NCBI GenBank assembly: GCA_913056395.1
Contig: CAJXMG010000009.1
Coordinates: 1-64,000, forward strand
Source: an uncultured bacterium
GTDB taxonomy: Bacteria; Planctomycetota; UBA8108; UBA1146
DNA: 64,000 nucleotides
Direction: 5' to 3'
Positions 28,508 through 38,040 of this stretch are shown here, one piece after another; within the stretch, counting starts at the first letter, position 1; each line of letters opens with the position of its first letter. A program made the position numbers and the translations under genes. The notes beneath the pieces were generated by a model. That model was not told where the DNA came from. It made no database searches and saw only the letters and a program-made list of their open reading frames with translations.

Positions 28508-28882
28508 ATGCAAAACACCACCGAACAGTCGGGACGTCTGAAGACCTTCTGGTTGCCCGTCCTTCTCGGATTCTCCGTGGGAGCAAATCTCATCCTGTGG
28601 ATGGGTTCCGGCAACGCACCCCAGGTTGCTCACGGTGAGACTGGATCAGCGAGCAACGGCTTCATCATGACTTCCTTCGTCATGCAGGGAAAAGGTCAGG
28701 CTGAAGGCCTCGCGATCTTTGACACCAACACCAAAAAACTTTGGACCGGCTATGAGACTGGAAACGGCTTCAGCGTCAACAGTGTCCGTGACCTGAACTA
28801 CGATTTCGTACCGCAAGAGTACTCTCAGAAGGGCAAGCAGAAGCCCAGTGTCAAAGCCATGAAAGAAGCAGGCCGCAAATAA
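28508..28882 (+). CDS. Small single-pass membrane or exported protein of unknown function
   Basis: The 124-residue protein starts at an ATG with AAAGGAATG upstream. Residues 14-33 form a hydrophobic segment (FWLPVLLGFSVGANLILWM), a signal anchor, after a short charged N terminus. The exported part (FIMTSFVMQGKGQAEGLAIFD, then TKKLWTGYE) looks like a small beta-rich domain, and the C terminus is basic. I do not recognise it. It sits 27 bp upstream of the HTH/acidic/TM gene and shares a terminator with it, so the pair is probably one operon. Confidence 0.7.
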   Translation: MQNTTEQSGRLKTFWLPVLLGFSVGANLILWMGSGNAPQVAHGETGSASNGFIMTSFVMQGKGQAEGLAIFDTNTKKLWTGYETGNGFSVNSVRDLNYDFVPQEYSQKGKQKPSVKAMKEAGRK

Positions 28883-28909
28883 GCGGATCCCCAGGAAAGG
28901 TTTCGATTC

Positions 28910-29548
28910 ATGTCCGATCGATTGAACTTTGATCAGGCCGCGCAGCATCTGGGTGTTTCCGCAGAGGAACTTCAGGGGCTCGTGAGCAATCAGGAGATTC
29001 GCGCCGAGCACGATGGCGGTGAAGTCTACTTCAGCCAGCAGGATCTCGACGCCTACAAGGAAGGTCGCTCCACCGAGCCTACCGTGGTCCTCTCCGAGGA
29101 TGGCGGTGGAATGCTCGAGGACGACGGTCTGGAATTGGAAGATTTCTCCACCGACGAGACGGTACTCAACATCGAGGGCCTCCTCGAGGATGACGGTGGG
29201 TCTCTACTGGAGGGCGAATCCGAGCTCGATTTGGGCGGCGTCGGAGATGAAACCGTCATCGACACCGATGACCTGTCTCTCGACTCCTTTGATTTCGACG
29301 ATGATGCCGGTGCTGACGCTGGCGGCGATGAAATGCTCTTTTCAGGCAACACCGAGATGCAAATGGTGCGCAAGAAGCCGGCAACTGCAATGACGGTCCT
29401 GATGGTCCTGACCCTGCTGTGTCTGCTGATTCCTGCAGCCCTTCTGTTGAATCTGATGAATCCTGGTGGAACCTTCCCTGACTGGGGAGATCACGGGGCA
29501 GTCAACTTCATGAATGGTCTCGTTGAAAGCATTGTCAACAGCCTTTGA
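28910..29548 (+). CDS. Membrane protein with N-terminal MerR/excisionase-like HTH and acidic linker
   Basis: The 212-residue protein opens with LNFDQAAQHLGVSAEELQGL and VYFSQQDLDAYKEGR, the pattern of a small MerR/Xis-type helix-turn-helix. Residues about 55-145 are very acidic, with repeated short motifs (TVVLSEDGGG, TVLNIEGLLEDDGG, TVIDTDDLSLDS). A transmembrane helix follows (about 157-180, MTVLMVLTLLCLLIPAALLL), then a short exported tail. The order HTH, acidic linker, TM places a possible DNA- or protein-binding head in the cytoplasm. The function is unknown. A strong terminator follows. Confidence 0.75.
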   Translation: MSDRLNFDQAAQHLGVSAEELQGLVSNQEIRAEHDGGEVYFSQQDLDAYKEGRSTEPTVVLSEDGGGMLEDDGLELEDFSTDETVLNIEGLLEDDGGSLLEGESELDLGGVGDETVIDTDDLSLDSFDFDDDAGADAGGDEMLFSGNTEMQMVRKKPATAMTVLMVLTLLCLLIPAALLLNLMNPGGTFPDWGDHGAVNFMNGLVESIVNSL

Positions 29549-29565
29549 TAAGCCGACTTTATGAC

Positions 29566-29609
29566 AAACCGGGTCCCGGAGGAGCCACCTCCGGGACCCG
29601 GTTTTTTTT
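29566..29609 (+). terminator. Rho-independent terminator
   Basis: CCGGGTCCCGGAGG (29569-29582), loop AGCCA, CCTCCGGGACCCGG (29588-29601) and eight T. The stem is a perfect 14 bp and ends the 28508-29548 operon. Confidence 0.95.
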
Positions 29610-29965
29610 GTATCTTGAGAGTTCCTTGGCGAGGCAACCTCATGTGGCTGGAGCAGGGGGGATTCTATGAAAGGGCCCTTTCTCTCGGGGGGAGGGCGTG
29701 GCAAACTGACGACTTCAGGGATTGTCGCGCCCTGAATATTGAATGGCTCGCAATGCCAGTCGTGACCGATCAGGGGAAGCAGCGATCTTTGTCGCCCGTG
29801 TCACTGCAACTGCGGTGAGATTTTCCTGCAGGAACCTTCTTCATATTTGGTTTTCCTGCTGTGGATATCTGGAGGCATCGATTGTGTGACGGGGGGGGCA
29901 ACCTGCCTCTCCGCATAGATTCCTTGCCGGTTATTTCCGGGTGCAGCCTGTGAAAGGAAGTTTTT
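29610..29965. other. Intergenic region before the OmpA-type lipoprotein
   Basis: About 355 bp with no convincing gene. An inverted repeat TTCAGGG/CCCTGAA (29714-29720 and 29730-29736) is visible, and short frames on both strands lack family features. I could not identify a convincing promoter. Confidence 0.45.
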
Positions 29966-30733
29966 GTGAACCACTTCAACCGTCTCGCCAACTCTGGAGC
30001 ATCTGTTTCCGGGGGACTCCGGTTTTTGAGCCTTTTCATCATCCCGGCTCTGCTCTGTTCCTGTGTCCCTTACGTCAAGTACGAGGATGCTGTGAGCAAG
30101 TTGCAGCGTGCCAATCGGGTCAACTCGGATATGGAAAAGCGTCTCAAGGATACCCAGATCGCAGGATTTGATGGGGCTGCCCAGTTGCAGAGAAGTTCTG
30201 CCCGGATTGAAGGTCTTGAGAGAGATCTGAATGCGGTGACCTCCGAGAGAGATGCCCTTTCGAGAGTGAATGAGGAACTCAAAAAGAGTCTGGCTGAAAT
30301 TCCCAAAGTAGTGATCTCGACAGAGCAGATTGCTCCTGGTATCAGCACCAATCCTGAGACCGGCGGCATCATGCTTCGGGATGACGTTCTTTTTGACAAG
30401 GGAAAGAGCACGCTCAAAAAACAAGGCAAGACGATCATCCAGGAATTGGTGAAGAACATTCAGCGCGACTACCCCGGCAACATCATCTACATCGATGGGC
30501 ATACCGACAACACCCCGATCAAGCGTTCAAAGAATGCGGATAACTGGGAGTTGGGCGCAAAGCGTGCTCATGCGGTCTTCAAGGAGTTTGTTGCTCTGGG
30601 ATTCAGCAAGAAGAAGTTGAGACTTTCCTCCTCCGGTTGGGCTCAACCAGTTCCAGGAGTCAATCCGGATACTGAAGCCGGAAGACGTCAGTGCCGTCGT
30701 GTGGAAATCCGTCTCGGGGATCCTGCCGAGTGA
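29966..30733 (+). CDS. OmpA-family outer-membrane lipoprotein with coiled coil
   Basis: A GTG start with AAAGGAAG upstream gives 255 residues. A lipoprotein-type signal peptide ends near residues 29-33 (ALLCSC), so the protein should be lipidated. Residues about 40-120 are a charged coiled coil. The C-terminal OmpA domain (about 135-255) has VLFDKGKSTLKKQGK, IYIDGHTDNTPI and GRRQCRRVEIRL, which binds peptidoglycan. It probably tethers the outer membrane to the wall, like Pal or the OmpA/MotB class. No tol genes are nearby. The next gene follows closely. Confidence 0.87.
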   Translation: MNHFNRLANSGASVSGGLRFLSLFIIPALLCSCVPYVKYEDAVSKLQRANRVNSDMEKRLKDTQIAGFDGAAQLQRSSARIEGLERDLNAVTSERDALSRVNEELKKSLAEIPKVVISTEQIAPGISTNPETGGIMLRDDVLFDKGKSTLKKQGKTIIQELVKNIQRDYPGNIIYIDGHTDNTPIKRSKNADNWELGAKRAHAVFKEFVALGFSKKKLRLSSSGWAQPVPGVNPDTEAGRRQCRRVEIRLGDPAE

Positions 30734-30780
30734 CCTCTTCGTCAGGAGATCATTCTCCGGAGTTGCGAGATCGAGACAAA

Positions 30781-31668
30781 ATGCCTGTGGACGGGAGTTC
30801 CTCCGAAGGGGGGCTCCCGTTTTCCATTCGGCGGGCAGAGATTCTCGCGGACCTGAAGATGAGGGGGTTTCGCTTTGATCCCCGCAAGGGCCAGAATTTC
30901 CTCTTTGACGGAAATCTGTTGCGGGCACTGGTTCGCGACTCCGAAATTTCACCTGATTTACCCATCCTTGAAATCGGTCCGGGAGCAGGGACTTTGACCC
31001 GGGCCCTTCTGGCTGCGGGGTCTCAGGTAACCGCCGTGGAGATCGATCCCCTATTGGCAGGGTACCTGCGTGAGACTTTTCCCGAGGACTCACTCCGTGT
31101 GGTCGAAGCCGACGCTCTGGAGACGAAGAATCGCCTTTCAGAGGAGCTGCTGGCGGCTCTCCCTGAGGGAGAGTTCCAAATGGTAGCCAACTTGCCTTAT
31201 TCTATAGCCAGTCCGTTAGTCTGTTTGCTGGTGGAGGCTTGCCCGCGTATGACAGGATTCTCGGTTCTGGTTCAACAAGAGGTGGCGGATCGCTGGATCG
31301 CTGTCCCCGGATCACGGGAATATGGAACCAGCAGTGTTCTCCTCTCCCGATGGGGTCATGGCCGCATCACCCGCAAGGTACCTCCCCATGCCTTCGTTCC
31401 GGCCCCAAGGGTCGATTCCGCCTTCATTCGCTGGCAGCGGGCCCATCCTGCCCCGGATCAGCCCCGGGATTGGATGAGCCTTGTCCGGACCTGCTTTCAG
31501 GGGCGACGGAAGTCGATGTCCCGATTGTTGGGGCAGCAGGGTTATTCTGGTTGGGAGGCCAGCGGAATCGACGGCAGGACCCGTCCCGATCAGGTCACTC
31601 CTGAGGAATGGGCCCTCCTGGCCCAAGTCCTCCTATCGGAAAACGGTCCCGCCGGAAAAGATGAATGA
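30781..31668 (+). CDS. rsmA: 16S rRNA (adenine1518/1519-N6)-dimethyltransferase
   Basis: The motifs KGQNFLFDGNLLRALV, LEIGPGAGTLTRALL (SAM loop), VTAVEIDPLLAGYL and the catalytic VANLPYSIASPLV mark RsmA/KsgA, followed by FVPAPRVDSAFIRW. It dimethylates two adjacent adenines near the 3' end of 16S rRNA. The ATG at 30781 gives 295 residues; a GTG at 30730 overlapping the previous stop (GTGA) is a possible alternative that would couple translation. Neither has a strong ribosome site. Confidence 0.93.
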   Translation: MPVDGSSSEGGLPFSIRRAEILADLKMRGFRFDPRKGQNFLFDGNLLRALVRDSEISPDLPILEIGPGAGTLTRALLAAGSQVTAVEIDPLLAGYLRETFPEDSLRVVEADALETKNRLSEELLAALPEGEFQMVANLPYSIASPLVCLLVEACPRMTGFSVLVQQEVADRWIAVPGSREYGTSSVLLSRWGHGRITRKVPPHAFVPAPRVDSAFIRWQRAHPAPDQPRDWMSLVRTCFQGRRKSMSRLLGQQGYSGWEASGIDGRTRPDQVTPEEWALLAQVLLSENGPAGKDE

Positions 31669-31987
31669 CTGGCAGGGCCTGTTTTGGCGATGTAGATTCT
31701 ACTCTCAGTCCGGCTCCCCCAGTATCGCCCCGGCACCGTGTGTCTTGAGGGCTCCGGCGGGATTCGCCGCGCCACTGAATCTGCCGAAGACGGCTTCAAT
31801 ATCTTGATCGAATCTCCCGATTGCTCTGGCTTGCCAAGTCAGTTGTGGTCAGGTCATCGGCGGCTCAAACCACGATGGCTCAGACCACGATTGCTCAAAC
31901 CACGATGGCTCAAACCACGATGGGCAGTCAACTCCTGATTCCTTGTTTTGGGTTCTTGCTCAAATCACGCTTCTTTGCGAATGTTCG
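31669..31987 (+). other. Leader region of the dnaG-rpoD operon
   Basis: These 319 bp separate rsmA from dnaG and contain the 4 x 15 bp array described separately. A short frame through the array (31821-32003) would encode AQTTM repeats but has no ribosome site or family feature. No terminator with a T run is seen after rsmA, and no clean promoter is visible. Confidence 0.5.
31862..31921 (+). repeat. 4 x 15 bp tandem repeat upstream of dnaG
   Basis: Four head-to-tail copies of GGCTCAAACCACGAT (31862-31876, 31877-31891, 31892-31906, 31907-31921). Copies 1 and 4 are identical and copies 2 and 3 differ from them by one base each. This is the most regular repeat in the window. It lies 66 bp before the likely dnaG start. 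Confidence 0.95.
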
Positions 31988-34120
31988 ATGCCTTCGCTGG
32001 TGAGTTGTGATCCGGGTGAGACCCGTATCGATGAAGCATTTGAAAGGCCGACCTTGTCCATTCTGGAAAACCAAGACCGAGAACGGATCCGTGAAGCCAA
32101 CCCCATCGAACAGGTGGTAGGCAAATATGTGGATCTGGTCCAACGGGGTCGGGTTTTCAAGGGGCTGTGTCCCTTTCACGATGACAGTAATCCCTCCATG
32201 GACGTCGACCCCGAGCGCGGGACTTTTCGTTGCTGGTCATGCAATGAGAATGGCGATGTCTTCGCCTTCATTCAGAAACGCTACAACTATGATTTTCTGG
32301 AAGCGATGGAGCATTTGGCCCAGGAGGCAGGGATCGAGTTTCGTCGACGCCCGGTAGACCCGGAGGTCGCGGCGCAAAGAGACAAGGACCTGGAGATGCT
32401 TGAGTGGGTGACCGAATGGTTCATCCGCCAACTGGAATCACCGAGTGGAAAGCCCGCCCGTGACAATCTCAAGAAACGCGGTTTTCGCCCTGACATGATC
32501 CGCAAATTTCGTATCGGTTTTGCTCCTCCAGGATTTGATTCCCTGACCAACACCCTCAAGAAAGCGAGAGATCCTGAGGACGCGATGAAGCGTGCCTGTG
32601 AATTGGGTCTGCTGAAGGAGGGCAGAGAGGGGACATACTACGATGCTTTCCGGGACCGTATCATTTTCCCGATCATCCGTCCGGCCAGAGGTCAGGCGCG
32701 TGAAACCGGTGAAGTGATCGCCTTCGGGGGGCGTCATCTCGGCTCGGGAGTGGAGAGAGCGGGTCTGACACCGGCGAAATACATCAACTCGCCTGAGACC
32801 CGACTCTACAGCAAGGGAAAGGTTCTCTACGGTTACCAGCAGGGGCTTGACCAGATCCGGCGAAGCCGCAGTCTGGTGATCTCAGAGGGTTACACCGATG
32901 TCATCATGGCACACCAGTACGGATTCACAAACACCGTGGCCGTACTTGGAACAGCTCTGACGGAAGAGGGGGCTCAACTGATCTCCCGCAAGGTTGATCG
33001 GGTTGATCTGCTCTTCGACGGGGATGTGGCTGGAAAAAAGGCCGCTTCCAAATCTTGTGAACTGTTTTTGGGAACTGAAGTGGAGGTTCGTGTCGTCATC
33101 CTCGAGTCAGGAGTCGATCCGTGTGATCTGCTCTCGTCCGAGGGGGGGAAGGAAGCGTATGAGTCCTTTCTCGCTGCGGGGGTTTCTTCATTGGAGTTTC
33201 TGATCAGGGATATTCTGCAACAACACGAGTTTGAACCCGGAGTCAGTTCGATAAGGACGATTTCAAAGGTCCGCACGGAGCTCTCCCGGCGAGTTCTGGA
33301 ACCCCTCTCCGATATGGGGCAGATCCCACTGGAAGAAGCGGTTCGCAGGATCTCGGCGGAGACGAACTGGTCGGAAGCCTCGATTCACCAGGACTTTCTG
33401 GCTGATCGGGATCAACGGTCGCCACGCAGAAGGGGTCCTGAAAGAGGGCTATCCGCGAATTTTCCAGAAGGACCAGTCTTGATCATCGAGGAGACCCCCC
33501 ACGAGACCGAGGTCATCCTGGGTGATTACGACTCAGAACCTCATCTTCTAGGGGATCCGCAGTGGGCGAAATCCACAGAAGCATCTCCAGAAACCCCCGT
33601 AGTGGGCCAAATTCCCGAAGATGAGCACATTATGATGAAAATGGTTCTCCGTGATGAGTCCTATTATCGACCCCTTTTCCGAATCCACCCGCCGGAACGC
33701 TGGAGTTCACCCCTCCATCGGGAGTTGGCTTTGACGGTCCTTGCTCAAAGAGGGGTGCCTGATTTAGAGGAGGCGTCGAATTCCGGTCTTCAGTCGTTGA
33801 TTCGCGATATTCAGTCCATCATTTCTATGGAAGATGAGATGATCCCGGATCCGGATGAACGTAACCTCTTGGTACCACAGTACATGGCAGAGGTTTTGGT
33901 CTCCGAACTGGAGAGAAAACGCCACCAGCTTGTCCGTAAAGGCGAAGCCAGAGAACAGATCCAGAGCATCAATAATCAGATACAAACATTAACAAGCAGT
34001 AAATTTCTTTTTGATAATCCGTCGCAGGTCGACGAAATCATCAATAGGTTTGAATTAGAGTCCCTTGGGTCACCTTTGACCCAAAAAAGCGAAGAGCAGG
34101 AGAGTACCTTCCATGAGTGA
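31988..34120 (+). CDS. dnaG: DNA primase DnaG
   Basis: From the ATG at 31988 the protein has 710 residues. An N-terminal CHC2 zinc finger ([11 protein letters not shown], then [15 protein letters not shown]) starts near residue 60. The catalytic TOPRIM core has [32 protein letters not shown] and [15 protein letters not shown] (about 296-350). The long C-terminal part is acidic with a helical end, as expected for the helicase-interacting region. The start is not certain: no good Shine-Dalgarno is seen, and ATG 31943 or the GTG at 32000 are alternatives. Its stop overlaps rpoD by 8 bp. Confidence 0.95.
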   Translation: MPSLVSCDPGETRIDEAFERPTLSILENQDRERIREANPIEQVVGKYVDLVQRGRVFKGLCPFHDDSNPSMDVDPERGTFRCWSCNENGDVFAFIQKRYNYDFLEAMEHLAQEAGIEFRRRPVDPEVAAQRDKDLEMLEWVTEWFIRQLESPSGKPARDNLKKRGFRPDMIRKFRIGFAPPGFDSLTNTLKKARDPEDAMKRACELGLLKEGREGTYYDAFRDRIIFPIIRPARGQARETGEVIAFGGRHLGSGVERAGLTPAKYINSPETRLYSKGKVLYGYQQGLDQIRRSRSLVISEGYTDVIMAHQYGFTNTVAVLGTALTEEGAQLISRKVDRVDLLFDGDVAGKKAASKSCELFLGTEVEVRVVILESGVDPCDLLSSEGGKEAYESFLAAGVSSLEFLIRDILQQHEFEPGVSSIRTISKVRTELSRRVLEPLSDMGQIPLEEAVRRISAETNWSEASIHQDFLADRDQRSPRRRGPERGLSANFPEGPVLIIEETPHETEVILGDYDSEPHLLGDPQWAKSTEASPETPVVGQIPEDEHIMMKMVLRDESYYRPLFRIHPPERWSSPLHRELALTVLAQRGVPDLEEASNSGLQSLIRDIQSIISMEDEMIPDPDERNLLVPQYMAEVLVSELERKRHQLVRKGEAREQIQSINNQIQTLTSSKFLFDNPSQVDEIINRFELESLGSPLTQKSEEQESTFHE

Positions 34121-36005
34121 TTCGATGCTGATCGATGAGGGTGATCAAGACCACACCAGCCACTCCATGAGCTCCCAAGAAGACCAGTTCCAGGGCGACG
34201 ATTCCGAGATCGGCATCGCTGAATTGGACGAGGGCGAAGAAGAGGAGCTGGAGAGTGAAGAGGACGACCTGCCAACTCTGGGCAGCGATGGTCCCGAGCT
34301 GGAGCTCGGACCCATCGATGACGATGAAAATCGGATGCCGCTTGAGGAGATCCCGAAGATCGCTTCCGGTCGCCCCGCATCACGGGATTTCAGCAAGGAA
34401 AAGCGCACCATGGAGGAAGGCCTTGAGCGCCTTCTCGAAATAGGAAAAGCCCAGGGGCACATCACCTTTGAGCAATTCAACCAGTGCTTTCCTGAAGAAT
34501 GCAATACACCCGAGCGGATCGATGCGGTTTACGACCTGCTCGAGGCCCACGATCTCGAGATCACCGATGATCCGGTCAAGATCGACGATATTCCGGATGA
34601 ACCGGATTTCACCGGCGAAAAGATTGACGATCCGGTGCGGATGTACCTCACCCAAATGGGTGAAATCCCACTGTTGACCCGGGCAGAAGAGCTGCTTCTG
34701 GCGAAAACCATCGAAACTTGCAGGGACCGGTACCGAACGGCGATCTACTCCTCGGGATTCTGTCAGAGCCAAATGATCCGTTTGTGTCAGGAAGTTCTTT
34801 GCGGTGATCAGGCCATCGACAAAGTCATCAAGTTGACGCCTTCATCCGGCGAGCCAAGTCGGGAAGACATGCTTCAGCGGATGGGTCAGAATCTGGCGAC
34901 CATCGAACGTCTTTACCAATTGAATTTGGCAGACAAGAAAAAGTTGGATTCCAGCAAGTTAACGGATCGCTACAAGGACAAGATTCGTGAGAAGGTTCAT
35001 GACCGGGCGCACAAGATCGGTCTGTTGCTCGGTGAGTTGGTCTTCAAGCGGGACATTCTCGACAACCTTCGTGACACGATGCGAGGCCAGTGGAGAAAGA
35101 TTCGGAAATCCAGAAATCGTATTCAGGAGATCAAGAAACGTCGTGGTCGTCGCAAGACGGACAAGGAAACGATGGAGTTGGAAGAATCCAATATCTCCGA
35201 GATTGCGGTCATGGTCATGGAGTTGACCGATCCCTTCGGTGAGCGTGTGGTCACAATGAACCGCCAGTTCAATCGATATGAGATCGCCAAGCGCAAATTG
35301 TCCGCAGGTAACCTCCGATTGGTTGTCTCCATCGCCAAGCGATACCGCAATCGTGGTCTTTCCTTCCTCGATCTGATCCAGGAGGGCAACACCGGATTGA
35401 TGAAAGCGGTAGAGAAGTACGAATACCGCCGTGGATATAAATTCTCGACCTACGCCACATGGTGGATTCGTCAGGCGATCACCCGTTCGATTGCGGATCA
35501 GGCAAGAACTATCCGTATTCCGGTGCACATGATCGAAACGATGAGCAAGGTTCGGAACGCAACGAAGAAACTGATGCAGAAGCTGGGTTACGAGCCGAGC
35601 ATGAAGGAGATCGCCACCGAGCTGGAGCTTCCGGAAGAGGAAGTCCGCAAGGTTTTGAAGATCTCCAAGCATCCGATCTCGCTGGATCGCCCGATCGGTG
35701 ACAGTGACGACGGTTTCTTTGGCGACTTCATCGAGGATCAGAATGTGGAATCACCGATTCACACGGCGACCCATGAAATGCTCAAGGACCGTCTCAAGGA
35801 CGTTCTCAAGACCCTGACCTACCGTGAACGGGAAATCATCAAGCTTCGCTATGGTCTGGAAGACGGTTACACCTACACGCTCGAAGAGGTCGGCAAGATC
35901 TTCAAGGTGACCCGAGAGCGGGTGCGTCAGATTGAAGCGAAGGCGGTGAAGAAGCTTCAGCACCCGATTCGCTCCCGTCACCTCGAGGGATTCCTCGACG
36001 AGTAA
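34113..36005 (+). CDS. rpoD: Primary RNA polymerase sigma factor (sigma-70)
   Basis: The 630-residue protein has a very acidic N-terminal region (1.1-like), region 1.2 [17 protein letters not shown] (about 172), the non-conserved insert, regions 2.1-2.4 [19 protein letters not shown] (about 399) and [19 protein letters not shown] (about 441), region 3, and region 4.2 [17 protein letters not shown] (about 590). It directs transcription of most genes, matching the TTGACA/TAtaat-like promoters proposed in this window. It is coupled to dnaG (8-bp overlap) and ends at a terminator. Confidence 0.97.
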   Translation: MSDSMLIDEGDQDHTSHSMSSQEDQFQGDDSEIGIAELDEGEEEELESEEDDLPTLGSDGPELELGPIDDDENRMPLEEIPKIASGRPASRDFSKEKRTMEEGLERLLEIGKAQGHITFEQFNQCFPEECNTPERIDAVYDLLEAHDLEITDDPVKIDDIPDEPDFTGEKIDDPVRMYLTQMGEIPLLTRAEELLLAKTIETCRDRYRTAIYSSGFCQSQMIRLCQEVLCGDQAIDKVIKLTPSSGEPSREDMLQRMGQNLATIERLYQLNLADKKKLDSSKLTDRYKDKIREKVHDRAHKIGLLLGELVFKRDILDNLRDTMRGQWRKIRKSRNRIQEIKKRRGRRKTDKETMELEESNISEIAVMVMELTDPFGERVVTMNRQFNRYEIAKRKLSAGNLRLVVSIAKRYRNRGLSFLDLIQEGNTGLMKAVEKYEYRRGYKFSTYATWWIRQAITRSIADQARTIRIPVHMIETMSKVRNATKKLMQKLGYEPSMKEIATELELPEEEVRKVLKISKHPISLDRPIGDSDDGFFGDFIEDQNVESPIHTATHEMLKDRLKDVLKTLTYREREIIKLRYGLEDGYTYTLEEVGKIFKVTRERVRQIEAKAVKKLQHPIRSRHLEGFLDE

Positions 36006-36024
36006 TCCATCAAGTGGGAGCATC

Positions 36025-36062
36025 AAAAGGCCCGTAGCCGTCTTTGGCTGCGGGCCTTTTTT
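36025..36062 (+). terminator. Rho-independent terminator after rpoD
   Basis: GGCCCGTAGCC (36029-36039) pairs with GGCTGCGGGCC (36046-36056), followed by six T, 24 bp past the stop codon. Confidence 0.93.
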
Positions 36063-36171
36063 CTTGATTTGAAGATCTGTAACCGTGCGATTATGATGAT
36101 TTCTAGGCGCTGGTTTCAAAGTCGTCAGTGAGAGCGCTTCATTTACCTGATTCGGGAAGCGAGATGGTTCG

Positions 36172-36867
36172 TTGGAAAAACTCGATCAACTGCGTCAATA
36201 CCAGGATCTCTTTGCGAAGATCGAACTCTTCCGTTCCGAGATAGACAAAAGGAATCAGAAGGTCTCTGAATTCGAGGAAAAGGTTGCTCAAATGTTGGCG
36301 GAGAGAGCTCCCCACGAAGAGCGCATGGAGCAGGGACGGGGTCTGGCGCGGAAATTTGAGGCAGATATCGCAGATTTGGACAGCAAGATTGCAAAGACCC
36401 AGGATCAGCTTTCCAGTGCCACTCAGGCCAGTGAATATTCAGGGCTCCGTGGGCAGATTGAAAAGTACGAAGCCGACAAATCCGCTTTGGAAGAGAATCT
36501 ACTGACCATCTTTTCAAAGATTGAAGAGATCGAAGGTGGATTGACCGATCTCGATCAGAGACTGGGCAATGCCAGAGACGAATATCAGGAACTCAAATCC
36601 CGTGTGACAGAAGAAAACAGTGATTTCGAGAAGGAGATCGGGCAAATGGAGGCTCCACTGAGGGAGGCCCGTGAAACCGTGGATGAAGAGTTGCTGGAGA
36701 TCTTTGATCGTTTACAGCCTTCCCTCGGATCGAAGATTCTGGTCTCCGCAGCAGGGGGGACTTGCGGTGGCTGTCACGTTTCATTGGCACCGCAATTGAT
36801 GGAGCGTATCCGTCAGCAGAAGGAAGTGATCTGCTGCAACTTTTGCGGCCGGGTGCTCCAATGCTGA
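36172..36867 (+). CDS. CdsZ/DUF164-type coiled-coil protein with C-terminal zinc ribbon
   Basis: The 231-residue protein starts at TTG (36172). Almost all of residues 1-180 is a long coiled coil rich in Glu, Lys, Leu and Gln. The C-terminal C4 zinc ribbon GGTCGGCHVSLAPQ and CCNFCGRVLQC is the hallmark of the DUF164/CdsZ family, which is widespread in bacteria and of uncertain function. It has been linked to secretion or nucleic-acid-related roles in a few species. The next gene starts inside its last codons, so the two are co-transcribed. Confidence 0.85.
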   Translation: MEKLDQLRQYQDLFAKIELFRSEIDKRNQKVSEFEEKVAQMLAERAPHEERMEQGRGLARKFEADIADLDSKIAKTQDQLSSATQASEYSGLRGQIEKYEADKSALEENLLTIFSKIEEIEGGLTDLDQRLGNARDEYQELKSRVTEENSDFEKEIGQMEAPLREARETVDEELLEIFDRLQPSLGSKILVSAAGGTCGGCHVSLAPQLMERIRQQKEVICCNFCGRVLQC

Positions 36868-38039
36868 TCATTCCACGCTGGATGGGAAAAAAAGGTTTCA
36901 TCGCCCTTTCCATCTCCACTTTGATCATTCTTCTTTTGCTGGTCTTGGTCGCACAAGAGTTCCGCAATCGAAATCTGAGAATGATGAAGGAAATCTATCA
37001 CTCTGTTGGGTTTGAAGATTTCAGTGATTATGCACAGTCCATCATTACAGACCGGGATCCCAGGCTGTTTCCTCTGAAATCCAGAGAAGAGGTCGATCAG
37101 TTCCTGTCGAAGAATTCCGGTCGATTGGATGTCGACCCGGATTCGCCGTGGGACCCTCAATGGGCCCTGGAGACGGTCATGGCTTACGATCAGGAATTTC
37201 TGGATGTTGTCGAATCCTCGCCGGGTCGGCCGCCGATGAACTCAGAAACTGCACATCTGGATTCATTTAATTACATCGGAATACGTTCAAGGTTGGCCTC
37301 GCTGTCACGGGCAGTTGGAGACTGCAAACAGGTCACCACCCTGATGGTCGAGGCTATGGAGGCCAACGACAGTCTGTGTGCCGGGGGCACCATGGTCGAG
37401 GAGTTGGTCCGCCAAGCCATATTGGGAGATTTCCTGAAAAATCTCCAGCTGAACCAATTTGTCTGTGGTGACTCCGCCGATTCGTTGGGAAATGCGCAGC
37501 TCCTTCTGGAAACACTCGAAAGGGTGGAATCGCCGCTGACCTCCATACGGACGGCGTTCCTGACGGAGATTCTTGGGAGTATCGAACTGGTTCAGGTCAA
37601 TCGAAGCAGTTTTTTCCCTTCTGGAGTATTGGGGTACATTTACGAACCGGATATTTATTTCTATCTGACTCACCTACTGCGGCTCCTCAATGACCTTGAG
37701 AGTCTGGATACGCTGACTGAATTTTCGAAGTTGCCTGAGATTCCCTGGTACGCCATCTACACCAAAGTTCTGATTCTGGGTGAAGACGCGTGGAACAATG
37801 CTCTTGCGAATTCGAGGGGAATGCATGGATTGCTGGAGTTTACCAAAGACTATCTCAGGGCATTGATTCACATGAACTCGCCGGGCTCAGGAGGGGGAGA
37901 CTCCTTGCCCGAGTTCACGAAGTACACCGCATTGGAGGAAGGAGAACCCGGGTCCGGAAAGATGTTTCTGATCTATGATGGTCCGGAGATTCCCGACAGG
38001 CTGAGTCAAATTGTTCCTCTCCGCGTTCCCCTGCGTTGA
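36861..38039 (+). CDS. Single-pass membrane protein of unknown function
   Basis: The ATG at 36861 overlaps the preceding stop and gives 392 residues. A basic N terminus and one transmembrane helix (about 12-31, FIALSISTLIILLLLVLVA) anchor a large non-cytoplasmic domain of mostly helical, leucine-rich sequence without recognisable motifs. The frame is open upstream to 36762, but only inside the zinc-ribbon gene. Its stop is one base from the convergent gene on the minus strand. I do not recognise it. Confidence 0.7.
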   Translation: MLIIPRWMGKKGFIALSISTLIILLLLVLVAQEFRNRNLRMMKEIYHSVGFEDFSDYAQSIITDRDPRLFPLKSREEVDQFLSKNSGRLDVDPDSPWDPQWALETVMAYDQEFLDVVESSPGRPPMNSETAHLDSFNYIGIRSRLASLSRAVGDCKQVTTLMVEAMEANDSLCAGGTMVEELVRQAILGDFLKNLQLNQFVCGDSADSLGNAQLLLETLERVESPLTSIRTAFLTEILGSIELVQVNRSSFFPSGVLGYIYEPDIYFYLTHLLRLLNDLESLDTLTEFSKLPEIPWYAIYTKVLILGEDAWNNALANSRGMHGLLEFTKDYLRALIHMNSPGSGGGDSLPEFTKYTALEEGEPGSGKMFLIYDGPEIPDRLSQIVPLRVPLR

Positions 38040-38040
38040 A

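Noticed and set aside
28158..29965. 6S RNA or tmRNA in the long intergenic stretches
   Set aside because: Neither the tmRNA tRNA-like domain and tag frame nor a 6S-like central bubble was recognisable.
31862..31921. CRISPR array
   Set aside because: The repeats are directly adjacent with no unique spacers, and no cas gene is nearby.
31821..32003. Small protein with AQTTM repeats
   Set aside because: It is only the in-frame reading of the 15-bp array; no ribosome site, and dnaG starts inside it.
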